From positions 1-38,236 of the forward strand of contig QZJD01000047.1 of NCBI GenBank assembly GCA_003604995.1: a stretch of DNA of 38,236 nt, given 5' to 3'. Below the pieces are notes generated by a model. That model saw only the letters and a list, made by a program, of their open reading frames with translations. It did no database searches and was not told the DNA's origin. Origin of the DNA: Desulfobulbus sp. (GTDB lineage: Bacteria > Desulfobacterota > Desulfobulbia > Desulfobulbales > Desulfobulbaceae). Made by a program: the position numbers and the translations under genes. Shown here in pieces: positions 1-7,606 of this stretch; within the stretch, counting starts at the first letter, position 1; the number at the start of each line of letters is the position of its first letter.

Positions 1-98
1 AAGCGTAGCAGCGCTACGGTGAGGACGATTTCACAAGGAAGACGCCGTCCAGGAGATTTTTAGCCGATCGGAGCAGGTGGTCATTTTGAAAGAGGCTC
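1..98. repeat. MITE-like element, copy A (cut by window start)
   Basis: This is the right-hand part of the dispersed ~177-bp element best preserved at 21981-22157. It ends in the right terminal repeat TCATTTTGAAAGAGGCTC (81-98). It keeps the internal hairpin CGTAGC-agc-GCTACG (4-18), where copy D has CGGAGC-agc-GCTCCG; both sides of the stem changed together. The left end lies outside the window, so its target duplication cannot be tested. It lies about 100 bp upstream of the oxidoreductase gene. Confidence 0.8.
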
Positions 99-198
99 TT
101 ATGGCAGCGGCTCAGTGTTTTGCCTGTTGCGTGGCCATCAAAACCCATGAACAAATAAACGCGGCATGACCTCCGGGGAAATACCGCTGGAGAACCAG

Positions 199-1194
199 GT
201 GAGAAAAATCAGGGTCGGCGTCATAGGGGTCGGGTACCTCGGCCGTTTTCATGCCCAGAAATACGCGGCGATGAAGGACGTCAAGCTGGTCGGCGTCGCG
301 GACATCGATGCGGGACGAGCCGAGGCGGTGGCCCGGGAATGCAACACTTCCTATTATGCGGAGTACGCCGAACTTCTGGATGAGGTGGACGCGGTCTCCA
401 TTGTCGTGCCCACGGTTCAGCACCATGAGGTGGCCACGGCCTGCCTGGAGCAAAAAATCGACATCCTGGTGGAAAAACCCTTTACCACGACCCTGGAGGA
501 GGCGGACGATCTCATCGCCATGGCCGAGAACGAAGGATGCATCCTGCAGGTGGGCCACCTGGAACGCTTCAATCCGGCGGTGCTCGCCATGAAACCCCTG
601 CTGACCCACCCCCTGTTCATCGAGGCCACGCGGATCAGCGTTTTCAAGAACAGGGGCACGGACGTGGATGTGGTGCTGGACCTGATGATCCACGATATCG
701 ACATCATTCTCTCCATAGTGGATTCGCCCCTGCAGACCATCCACACGGTGGGCGCGCCGGTGATCACCGAACTGACCGATATCGCCAACGCCCGCCTCAT
801 CTTTGCAAACGGCTGTACGGCGAATGTCACCGTCAGCCGGATATCCCTGGATAACATCCGGCGGATGCGCATCTTCCAGCCCGGGACCTACCTGTCGGTT
901 GATTTCAGTACCAAAGAGGTCATGTCGGTCACCCTGAAAAAAGAAGAGGGACAGCCGGTGCCGGTGCCGCAGATCCACAAGCAGGGCTTTCCCGAGCGGG
1001 ACACCCTGGAGCTGGAACTCACCGATTTCATTGCCAACGTCCGCAACCGGGCCCGGCCTGAGGTGTCCGGCCATGAAGGAAGGCGGGCCCTGGATGTGGC
1101 CTTGCAGGTGGTAAAGCAGATCAACGAGAATCGGGCCAGGGTGGAGGATATGCTGGCCGCCGGCCTTGCCGGTTCGTCAGCGGGCCGCTCGTAG
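199..1194 (+). CDS. Gfo/Idh/MocA family NAD(P)-dependent oxidoreductase, lipid A locus
   Basis: The protein has an N-terminal Rossmann fold with the dinucleotide motif GVIGVGYLG. Next come the family's EKP motif, a VGHLERFNPA segment, and the DLMIHDIDI stretch that carries the usual catalytic-site His/Asp region. I chose the GTG at 199 because GGAGA lies 5 nt upstream and the protein then begins directly at the Rossmann strand (331 aa). An in-frame ATG at 166 would add 11 residues but has no visible ribosome site. The gene sits directly before lpxB. In Acidithiobacillus ferrooxidans gnnA, a UDP-GlcNAc 3-dehydrogenase of this family, lies between lpxA and lpxB with its transaminase partner gnnB. 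A GnnA-like role in making 3-amino lipid A precursors is therefore a reasonable inference. No transaminase is visible here, so the substrate is unproven. Confidence 0.9.
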   Translation: MRKIRVGVIGVGYLGRFHAQKYAAMKDVKLVGVADIDAGRAEAVARECNTSYYAEYAELLDEVDAVSIVVPTVQHHEVATACLEQKIDILVEKPFTTTLEEADDLIAMAENEGCILQVGHLERFNPAVLAMKPLLTHPLFIEATRISVFKNRGTDVDVVLDLMIHDIDIILSIVDSPLQTIHTVGAPVITELTDIANARLIFANGCTANVTVSRISLDNIRRMRIFQPGTYLSVDFSTKEVMSVTLKKEEGQPVPVPQIHKQGFPERDTLELELTDFIANVRNRARPEVSGHEGRRALDVALQVVKQINENRARVEDMLAAGLAGSSAGRS

Positions 1195-1204
1195 CCCTTC
1201 TCCC

Positions 1205-2395
1205 ATGGAAACGGGAAGCGCCGCTCCAGCCGCCCCCATGTCCGAAGAGATCATGATCGTCGCTGGCGAGGCGTCCGGGGATATGCACGGGGCGAATCTG
1301 ATCCGCGCCCTGCGGGAGAGAGAGCCTGCTCTTCGTTTTTTCGGAATGGGTGGGCCCGAACTGGCCCGGGCCGGGGTGGAACTGCTGTACGACGCCGCCC
1401 GGCTGTCCGTGGTCGGCCTGCTCGAGGTGTTCAGCCACCTGGCGGACATCATCGCCGCGCGGCGCACCCTGCTCAAGGCGATGCGGGAGCGCAGGCCCTC
1501 TTTGCTGATCCTCATCGACTTTCCGGATTTCAACCTGATGCTCGCCGCGCATGCCGGAAGACTCGGCATCCCGGTCCTGTACTATATCAGCCCCCAGGTC
1601 TGGGCCTGGCGCAGCGGCCGGGTGAAAAAGATCGGCCGGCTGGCGCAGCGGATCGCGGTCATCCTCCCCTTTGAAGAAGAATTTTACCGGAAACGAGGCT
1701 ACAAGGTCGATTTTGTCGGCCACCCGCTTCTGGATACGGTGCGCGCCACCGTTGCCAGGGATGCATTTCTGCGGGAGCGGGAGATCGACCCGGCCAGCAC
1801 CGTGGTGGGCCTCCTGCCCGGCAGCCGCCGGAAGGAAATCATGGCCCTGCTCCCTGATTTTCTCGCCGCGGCCGAAATTCTGGCGCGCAGCAAGCCCGGC
1901 AACTACGTTTTTCTTGTACCCCAAGCCCCCACCGTCTCTTCCCAGTTGCTTGAGGACCACGGCATCGCCGCCTACCGGAACCGCCTGGACATCAGGGTGC
2001 TCTCCGACAACCGCTATGACCTGATGGCCGCAAGCGATGCGGCGGTTGCCGCCTCCGGCACGGTTACCCTGGAGCTGGCCATCCTCGGCATACCGACCGT
2101 AGCCGCCTACCGGCTTTCTCCCCATACTTATCGGCTGGGCCGACTCCTGGTGAGACTCCGCTGGTTTTCCCTGGTGAACCTTATCGCCGGTCGTGAGGTT
2201 ATTCCGGAACTCCTGCAAGATGATGTCACCCCCGCCGCCCTGGCGGATCATCTTGCTTCATTGCTGCCGGGAGGCGGGGACCGGACGCGGATAAGCCAGG
2301 GCCTGACAGAGGTGAGAAAAAAACTGGGCGGACCCGGCGCCGCCGGCCGGACTGCTGAAATTGCCCTGAGCATCATCAACAGCCATGGACGATAA
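1205..2395 (+). CDS. lpxB: lipid-A-disaccharide synthase
   Basis: LpxB is a GT19 glycosyltransferase. It condenses UDP-2,3-diacylglucosamine with lipid X to form the lipid A disaccharide at the inner membrane. Family landmarks visible in order are VAGEASGD near the N-terminus, LIDFPDFN, YYISPQVWAWR, LPFEEEFY followed by VDFVGHPL, and LPGSRRKEI. From the ATG at 1205 the protein is 396 aa. An ATG at 1238 (MSEEIMIVAGEASGD) gives 385 aa, close to the E. coli length of 382. Neither start has a clear Shine-Dalgarno sequence, so the start is uncertain. An in-frame TTG at 1166 would overlap the upstream gene. The gene lies 10 nt after the oxidoreductase stop and overlaps the following Smr gene by 11 nt, so one operon is likely. 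Confidence 0.96.
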   Translation: METGSAAPAAPMSEEIMIVAGEASGDMHGANLIRALREREPALRFFGMGGPELARAGVELLYDAARLSVVGLLEVFSHLADIIAARRTLLKAMRERRPSLLILIDFPDFNLMLAAHAGRLGIPVLYYISPQVWAWRSGRVKKIGRLAQRIAVILPFEEEFYRKRGYKVDFVGHPLLDTVRATVARDAFLREREIDPASTVVGLLPGSRRKEIMALLPDFLAAAEILARSKPGNYVFLVPQAPTVSSQLLEDHGIAAYRNRLDIRVLSDNRYDLMAASDAAVAASGTVTLELAILGIPTVAAYRLSPHTYRLGRLLVRLRWFSLVNLIAGREVIPELLQDDVTPAALADHLASLLPGGGDRTRISQGLTEVRKKLGGPGAAGRTAEIALSIINSHGR

Positions 2396-2672
2396 CCATA
2401 CGGTTTCCCTGCCCATTGACGGCACCTTGGATCTGCACGCCTTCCGGCCCGCCGACATCAAGTTTCTGGTACCGGATTATCTCGAGGAGTGCCGCAAGGC
2501 AGGCATTGTGCATGTCCGGATCATTCACGGCAAGGGTACTGGTGCTCTGCGCCGAACCGTTCATGCCATCCTGGACCGACTGGATATGGTTGCCGCCTAC
2601 CGCCTGGCAGGTGAGGACGCAGGCTCATGGGGTGCCACCCTGGTCACCCTCCATCCGCCGCCGTCACCGTAG
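2385..2672 (+). CDS. Smr (small MutS-related) domain protein
   Basis: This 95-aa protein is essentially a lone Smr domain. It has the LDLH motif (LDLHAFRP), the central IIHGKGTGALR loop, and the terminal WGATLVTL strand. Smr domains are nucleic-acid-binding or nicking modules found at the C-terminus of MutS2 and as stand-alone proteins. Which nucleic acid this one acts on cannot be told from sequence. Its ATG lies inside the end of lpxB with an 11-nt overlap, which suggests translational coupling. The genomic link to lipid A genes does not by itself imply a lipid A function. Confidence 0.9.
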   Translation: MDDNHTVSLPIDGTLDLHAFRPADIKFLVPDYLEECRKAGIVHVRIIHGKGTGALRRTVHAILDRLDMVAAYRLAGEDAGSWGATLVTLHPPPSP

Positions 2673-2734
2673 CCGCCCCGCCCCGACTGGTTACCAGGCC
2701 TTCTCCCTCCCTCCGGCAAACCCCTGCTAAAAAA

Positions 2735-2768
2735 AACCGCGGCCGACGGAATTCCGTCGGCCGCGGTT
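2735..2768 (-). terminator. intrinsic terminator for the VWA-OmpA lipoprotein gene
   Basis: This is a perfect dyad of 15-bp arms (AACCGCGGCCGACGG and its complement) around AATT. The plus strand has eight A residues at 2729-2736, which read as a T-tract after the hairpin in the minus direction. It therefore fits a Rho-independent terminator for the minus-strand gene ending at 2825. The plus side has no T-tract. Confidence 0.8.
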
Positions 2769-2784
2769 CGATCAGGTAATGCAC

Positions 2785-2812
2785 CCCCCGGCTTTCGCGG
2801 GAAAGCCGGGGG
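2785..2812 (-). other. second GC-rich stem-loop downstream of the VWA-OmpA gene
   Basis: A perfect 12-bp stem (CCCCCGGCTTTC pairing with GAAAGCCGGGGG) closes a 4-nt loop. It lies 12 bp past the stop codon of the minus-strand lipoprotein gene and before the T-tract terminator. It has no U-tract, so it may protect the 3' end of the mRNA or assist termination. Confidence 0.5.
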
Positions 2813-2824
2813 CGTGGGATAAAA

Positions 2825-3904
2825 TCAGCGGGTAATGGTGGCCATCACCCTGCGGTTGGCCTCGCGTCCGGCCTTGGTCGCATTCGACTCCAGAGGTCGG
2901 GAGTAGCCATACCCGACGGTGGACAATCGGGCCGGATCAATATTAAACTTATCGACCATGTACCGCTTGACGCTTTCGGCGCGGCGCATCGACAGACCCA
3001 GGTTGTACTTTTCCGGTCCCATGTTGCAGGTATGCCCTTCCAGGGTCAGGGTGATCTCCGGATGCATGGCCAGGAAGCTGCCCACCTCGTCAATATTGTC
3101 CTTCTCCTCGGGCCGAATGGTGTCCTTGTCAAAGTCGAATTTCACGTACAAATTGAAGGAAACCGGTTTTTCCTGAACAACCGCCTTTTTCTCAAAGAAC
3201 ACCTTCTGGACGAAATCGTTCATCCCTTCGGTACTGGCCACGGCGCCTTCCGTAGTGGCAAAACCGCAGCCACCGGCATCGGCAACCGCCTGCAGGGTGC
3301 TTTGGCCCACCGGATCATCACCGACCAGGATGGTGTAGATGCAGACCCGGTCGCCGTAGGCGGCCTTCAGCTGAGCGGCCGCCTCGGCGGGCGTCGCTTT
3401 GTCCGAAGAGACCTGTACCCCGTCGCTGACCACGATGACCGCGGTCTTGCCGCTGCTGTTTTTCAGGGTGTCGACGCTCTTGGCCAGCGGGATACTGATC
3501 GGTGTCAACCCATTGATTTCCACCGTATTGACCGCCTTGGCATAGTCGGCCGAGGCATAATCGGTCATGCCGTAGATCAGGCTGTCATTGACCAGGGTGC
3601 CCCTGGTGGCCTGCGTGTCGCCGATGACGTGCAGTCCTCCCTGGAGCTTGAGCCCGTCGATGGACTCATTGATGCCGAGGACAACGTTTTTGGCCTGGTA
3701 AAACTTCTTGCTGCCGTTGTACTTCTCCCACATGGAGGAAGAGCCGTCAAAGATGATCAGAAAATTGTCCACCTTCTGCTGATAGCCGCTGTTGAGCAGC
3801 CCGGCAAGGTTATTGCTTACAAAGCTCTGCTGAATCTTGGGCGCGCAGCTGACCAGCAGCCCGACAACCAACAACATCCAAAAAATATTTACCTTCCTTT
3901 TCAT
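2825..3904 (-). CDS. VWA-domain OmpA-family lipoprotein
   Basis: The start at 3904 is chosen because AGGAGAGG lies just upstream; a longer reading to 3970 has no such site. The 359-aa product begins with a lipoprotein signal ending in LLVSC (lipidated Cys20). A von Willebrand A domain follows (about 45-235) with the metal site DGSSSM (Asp53-Ser57) and a later SDG (Asp161). The C-terminus (about 250-359) is an OmpA/MotB-like peptidoglycan-binding domain with FDFDKDTIRPE, LEGHTCNMG, LSMRRAESVKRYM and REANRRV. The expected place is the outer membrane, anchored to peptidoglycan, with the VWA domain binding a partner protein through a divalent metal. The fusion is less usual than plain Pal or OmpA. 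The gene is monocistronic, with its own promoter and terminators. Confidence 0.9.
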   Translation of the reverse strand: MKRKVNIFWMLLVVGLLVSCAPKIQQSFVSNNLAGLLNSGYQQKVDNFLIIFDGSSSMWEKYNGSKKFYQAKNVVLGINESIDGLKLQGGLHVIGDTQATRGTLVNDSLIYGMTDYASADYAKAVNTVEINGLTPISIPLAKSVDTLKNSSGKTAVIVVSDGVQVSSDKATPAEAAAQLKAAYGDRVCIYTILVGDDPVGQSTLQAVADAGGCGFATTEGAVASTEGMNDFVQKVFFEKKAVVQEKPVSFNLYVKFDFDKDTIRPEEKDNIDEVGSFLAMHPEITLTLEGHTCNMGPEKYNLGLSMRRAESVKRYMVDKFNIDPARLSTVGYGYSRPLESNATKAGREANRRVMATITR

Positions 3905-3961
3905 GTTCCTCTCCTTAGTTGTCTCATCCGTCATTCCTGCAAAAAAACCCTCAATTAATAT

Positions 3962-3990
3962 TTTATACAATATTTTGAACGATTGCGCAA
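3962..3990 (-). promoter_or_regulatory. candidate sigma70 promoter of the VWA-OmpA gene
   Basis: Read on the minus strand, TTGCGC is followed after 17 nt by TATAAA in an AT-rich stretch. It lies about 60 nt upstream of the start codon at 3904. The -10 is good but the -35 is weak. Confidence 0.4.
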
Positions 3991-4242
3991 AAAGAAAGTA
4001 TAAAAATTTGAACCGGCGCGTGTCCTACATCAAGAGAAGAAAAATATTTGAAAGTGATACCATCAATCCTCAGTAAGATCAGAATCTGTCGGCATTTCGG
4101 CTTCACGGTTCTTCACTCAAGAATCGATTCCAATACCCACCCCGACGCCGCCCCCGAAAAAATAGTGTTCTCATTCAGCGAACGGTGAAAACGGCAGCCG
4201 TGGGGCCCGATGGGAAGACGGAGAAGAAGGAGCAACAGCCGT

Positions 4243-4278
4243 GGTCGGGGTCGGGGTCGGTATCGGAATCGGAAACGA
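4243..4278. repeat. degenerate GGTCGG hexamer repeat
   Basis: Three exact GGTCGG units are followed by TATCGG, AATCGG and AAACGA, six tandem hexamers in all. They lie in the gap between the VWA-OmpA gene and MITE copy B. No reading frame or function is visible. Confidence 0.6.
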
Positions 4279-4314
4279 TAAAACTGAGGATTAGAGGTAA
4301 TCAGATATTTGAAT

Positions 4315-4491
4315 GAGCCTCTTGCCCAATGACCGTCGTCGCGAGATCAAAAAAAAAATATTCCGGGCAAGGATGAGTTGTAAAATCGCCCGGAAACGGA
4401 GCAGCGGTCCGTTGAGGGTGATTTCCCCAGGAAAACGCCACCCAGGATTTTTTTAGTCGATCGGAGGAGATGATCATTTTGAATGAGGCTC
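4315..4491. repeat. MITE-like element, copy B (complete, 177 bp)
   Basis: The left end GAGCCTCTTGCCCAATGA (4315-4332) and right end TCATTTTGAATGAGGCTC (4474-4491) are imperfect inverted repeats. GAAT directly abuts both ends (4311-4314 and 4492-4495), consistent with a 4-bp target duplication. The internal CCGGGC...GCCCGG stem is conserved with copy D. No protein of its own is encoded. It ends 16 bp before the stop codon of the coiled-coil protein gene. Confidence 0.85.
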
Positions 4492-4506
4492 GAATGGTAT
4501 CTGATT

Positions 4507-5184
4507 TCAGGGCGTTGCTGATTGATTTCCCTGCGGCGCGGGCTGAAGCAGCTCTTTTCCGGCGGCCAATTGTCGTACCAGTTCGCGTCGTTCCTCCCGG
4601 AGCGCATCCAGTTCTTCCTGCTGGTCGGCAATCCGGGCAAGGAGCACATTCATATTGATCGTGATCATTTTTTTCTCCTGGATGGCAAAGCGCAGGGCCG
4701 CGTCTTTTTCCTCGACGATTTTCTCCAGTCCGACCAGCTGTGCCTCAACCTCCTCCAGACGCTGCCGCAGGCTCTCTTCGGCCAGTCCTTCCTGCTGGAC
4801 ACTCTCCTGCGCTCCTTCTCCAAGCTGCGCACCAGCTGCGACTTTCCCGTCGCCCCCTTCCTGGAGTCCGGCAGGTATTGCCTGCGCAGTCCTCTTGGGG
4901 CCGACCTGTCTGCGCATCGCGGCTTCGCAGTCGGCAAACCGTGCTTCCAGGGCTTTTTTCTCCTTCAGCAGTTCCATCAGCGCAAGCTGCGCTTTGCGCA
5001 CCTGCTCCTGCTGTGCCGTCGAGTCGTTCTTCATGTTCAAAGGCTGGCCGCGTCTCGCCAATTCCGCTTGGGCATCGCTCAACCGCCGGGCCAGATCAAT
5101 CTTCTGCCTGTTGACCACCGCGCCCCAGGTCGATCCGAGCAGGACCGCAACAAACAGAATAAAAATAATGGAATTTTTATTCAT
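4507..5184 (-). CDS. membrane-anchored coiled-coil protein, function unknown
   Basis: This 225-aa protein has one N-terminal hydrophobic segment (about 5-22), either an uncleaved anchor or a signal peptide. The rest is Glu/Lys/Arg/Leu-rich and helical, with two coiled-coil stretches (about 25-80 and 130-215) joined by a Gly/Ala-rich linker. The ATG is preceded by AGGAG, which overlaps the stop codon of the upstream lipoprotein gene; the two genes are 6 bp apart and surely co-transcribed. The product is probably periplasmic and may partner that lipoprotein. I recognise no named family. The gene ends almost against MITE copy B. Confidence 0.75.
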   Translation of the reverse strand: MNKNSIIFILFVAVLLGSTWGAVVNRQKIDLARRLSDAQAELARRGQPLNMKNDSTAQQEQVRKAQLALMELLKEKKALEARFADCEAAMRRQVGPKRTAQAIPAGLQEGGDGKVAAGAQLGEGAQESVQQEGLAEESLRQRLEEVEAQLVGLEKIVEEKDAALRFAIQEKKMITINMNVLLARIADQQEELDALREERRELVRQLAAGKELLQPAPQGNQSATP

Positions 5185-5190
5185 GATCCG

Positions 5191-7050
5191 TTACTCCTGA
5201 ACCCTGTTTATCCGCGGCGCTTCCGTTTCAGGTTGCGCAGCCGGCTGGCCGTTCGCCGGCCCCCTCGTATCAAGGGCATCTCCTTCCTGTCCCGGCATGC
5301 TCGCCGCGCTTTTCTCCGGGGCGGCTGAAGGCAATGGCGCCGCCAACAGCGCCGGATCAATCGCCACGAGTTCCTGCTCGATCCTCTCCAGATTCTTGTG
5401 TACCTTGTCCACCAGATCAGACTGCGGGTACTTCTCCAGGATATCGAGAAGGAGCTGCCTGGACTGTTGGAGCAGGGCCACCCGGTCGGACTGGTCCTTT
5501 GCCGTGCCAGCCTGAACAAAGAGTTCCGCCGCCTTTTGCCGGTTCTGCTGGGCGGCAAGACTAGCCGCCTCGTCGATCCGGTCCCGAGCCTGCTCCGCGT
5601 AGGAAGTATCCAGCAGGCCGGAAAACACGGCAATGGCCTGGTCATATTCCTTGAGTACCAGATGCTCCTGCCCCTTGCGCCAGGCATCCTCAAAGGCCGC
5701 CGTCTCAAGAGCCTGCTGTTTTTGAATCTCCTGGGCCTGCATCGCAGTCATCTCATCGGACAATCCCTGGAGTTGCGCCTGCTTGTCCGCGGGGAGGTTC
5801 TCCAAGGGTAATGCCTGGAGCAAGCGTAACGCCTCGGCAGTCCTGCCTGCTTCCTTCAGACTGCTGATCTGCGTAAATTGCTCAGCATACCACGCCTCGG
5901 CGCTGTCCCGCGATTCAAAAAGGATCCTGTTGACCGTGGGAGCCACCATGGACTCGGGAAAATTCGTCAAAAAGCCCTCGGCGAGAAGAACGACCTTATA
6001 CCCGTCCCGGACCTGGTTGAATCCTAGATAGGCTCGCATAAGCGTTGCGAACTGCTTGACCTCCGCGCTTTGATTATGCCTGGCGCTGATGACTGCCTGC
6101 TGTTTTCTCGCCCACTCGATATTCTCACCCAGGGCGGCATATCTGTTGATAATATTTACATAGCCGGTAAAGGCGTTGGCATAGTCCTCCAAGCCGAACC
6201 GAATATCGGCAACCAGCTGCATGAGCTGAAAAACCTGTCCTGCCTGGTTGCTCTGTTCCATTTCCTGGAGCAGGTTAGCGAAAACCCTGCCCGCGTCCTC
6301 CTCCCGGCCGAACCGAAGCAGGGCCTGCCCATAGCTGTAGGTGCTTGCAAAAGCGGGCTTCAGGCCATCTCCGGCAGGCAGTTGCTCGTAGAGGCGGATC
6401 ACTTCGGCAAAATCATTGCCGGCCATTGCATCGTGTATGGCTTTTTCCCCTGCAGCCAAGGCCTGGGTAGCATCCCCGGCCAGACGGCCCTCAATGCCCT
6501 GCCCGCCGGCAAGGAGACGCTGGCACTCGCTCTCAAGAAAACCGATATCCTCCTGGGTCACGGCCCGCAGCTGCTCAACGGTAGCGGCATCAGGCCTCAG
6601 GCCGGCCCCCATCCCGATCAGATGGTCATGGAGCTGATTATAGGTACCCTGGATCGCCTGGAGCCGATTCCGGCATTCGGCCATCATTGCGTTTAATTCA
6701 GGAGAAGACTCCACTTGCGTTGCCTTGCTCTCCAACATTTCCCAGGCCTGGGTCTTTTGATCATAGGCGGCAATCCGGTCGTCAACCTGGGTGAGCACGG
6801 ACAGAAGCTCTTCAGCCATGGGCACTTGCTGCTGGTCGGCCGGTCCGGTTGTCACCCCGGAATCCGGTGAAGGGACACCTGTCGTGCCGGGTAAAGCGGC
6901 TCGGTCCTGGGGCATGGTCTCCGCCGTGGAAGGCTCGACCCGCCCCGGGTACGGGGCGACGGGTTCCAGACGGGTTGCGCAGCCAACAAGGAGTGAGCCG
7001 GCAAGGGCAATCAACAACACTGCGGGGATACGGTTCCAGGGGCAAAACAT
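5191..7050 (-). CDS. TPR-like helical-repeat lipoprotein
   Basis: The start at 7050 is supported by AGGAAG about 8 nt upstream. The 619-aa product opens with a lipoprotein signal ending in LLVGC (Cys24), then a Pro/Thr-rich linker. The rest is helical. TPR-like units are visible in the middle (SYGQALLRFGREEDAGRVF and onward) and near the C-terminus (DQAIAVFSGLLDTSY, then LLLDILEKYPQSDLVDKV). The last is reminiscent of BamD/YbgF-type TPRs, which act in envelope assembly. The C-terminal tail is Pro/Ala-rich and disordered. It is followed after 6 bp by the coiled-coil membrane protein gene. A scaffold role in the periplasm is inferred; no enzyme motif is present. Confidence 0.8.
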   Translation of the reverse strand: MFCPWNRIPAVLLIALAGSLLVGCATRLEPVAPYPGRVEPSTAETMPQDRAALPGTTGVPSPDSGVTTGPADQQQVPMAEELLSVLTQVDDRIAAYDQKTQAWEMLESKATQVESSPELNAMMAECRNRLQAIQGTYNQLHDHLIGMGAGLRPDAATVEQLRAVTQEDIGFLESECQRLLAGGQGIEGRLAGDATQALAAGEKAIHDAMAGNDFAEVIRLYEQLPAGDGLKPAFASTYSYGQALLRFGREEDAGRVFANLLQEMEQSNQAGQVFQLMQLVADIRFGLEDYANAFTGYVNIINRYAALGENIEWARKQQAVISARHNQSAEVKQFATLMRAYLGFNQVRDGYKVVLLAEGFLTNFPESMVAPTVNRILFESRDSAEAWYAEQFTQISSLKEAGRTAEALRLLQALPLENLPADKQAQLQGLSDEMTAMQAQEIQKQQALETAAFEDAWRKGQEHLVLKEYDQAIAVFSGLLDTSYAEQARDRIDEAASLAAQQNRQKAAELFVQAGTAKDQSDRVALLQQSRQLLLDILEKYPQSDLVDKVHKNLERIEQELVAIDPALLAAPLPSAAPEKSAASMPGQEGDALDTRGPANGQPAAQPETEAPRINRVQE

Positions 7051-7393
7051 TCTGTATTCTTCCTGTACGTGTGTGAAAAAAGATACCCTCGTAAATATGA
7101 CAATCATGCAAAAACGCAACACGCTGCGCATCCGGCACCGCGATTCGAGCGAGTTATACGACCTGTCGGCGTCGGCCACGAGCGGTTGCGCGGGAACGAC
7201 AATATGAAAATGTAAGGGGGGCAGGCAAGTGCAGAGCCGGCGCCTACCTGTCCGCAAGAAACACAGATTATGAAATTATCAAAAAAAATGGACGGGGACA
7301 ATTCTTTTTCCGATGGGGTCGGTTCGCTGCTGCTACCTCGATGACATATTGCGCATTCATCTTCTTCACGGCCCCCAAAAAAACTTCATGAAT
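7051..7393. other. intergenic region upstream of the TPR lipoprotein gene
   Basis: This stretch must hold the promoter for the minus-strand lipoprotein operon, but I see no convincing -35/-10 pair. No ORF with a ribosome site is present. A GGGGACAATT string at 7292-7301 resembles the GGGGAC ends of REP-type elements but lacks a partner arm. Confidence 0.4.
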
Positions 7394-7568
7394 GAGCCCC
7401 TCGTAAAATGTGCGACGCGATGAAATCAAGAGCAAAATATTCAGAGCAGGGATGCGTTGCGAAATCGCCAGGAGCGGTCCAGCGCCACGCTGAGGACGTT
7501 ATTGCAAGAAAAAAGCCGCACAGGATATTTTAGCCGACCGAAATAGATATTTATCGTGCACGCGGCTC
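7394..7568. repeat. MITE-like element, copy C (diverged)
   Basis: The copy is 175 bp. Its left end reads GAGCCCCTCGTAAAATGT, and its right end TTATCGTGCACGCGGCTC matches the family end at 13 of 18 positions. The interior retains recognisable blocks (AAAATATTC, GATGCGTTG, GAAATCGCC, TTTTAGCCGA) but has lost the CCGGGC stem. The flanks (GAAT, AACG) are not direct repeats, as expected for an old copy. It lies just past the stop codon of the penicillin-binding protein. Confidence 0.7.
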
Positions 7569-7606
7569 AACGGATATAAGTTCTTAGGTTACATGCCCTG
7601 CCGGGG

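Noticed and set aside
1121-2251. 376-aa minus-strand ORF opposite lpxB
   Set aside because: lpxB carries all family motifs in the plus frame; the antisense frame has low-complexity composition.
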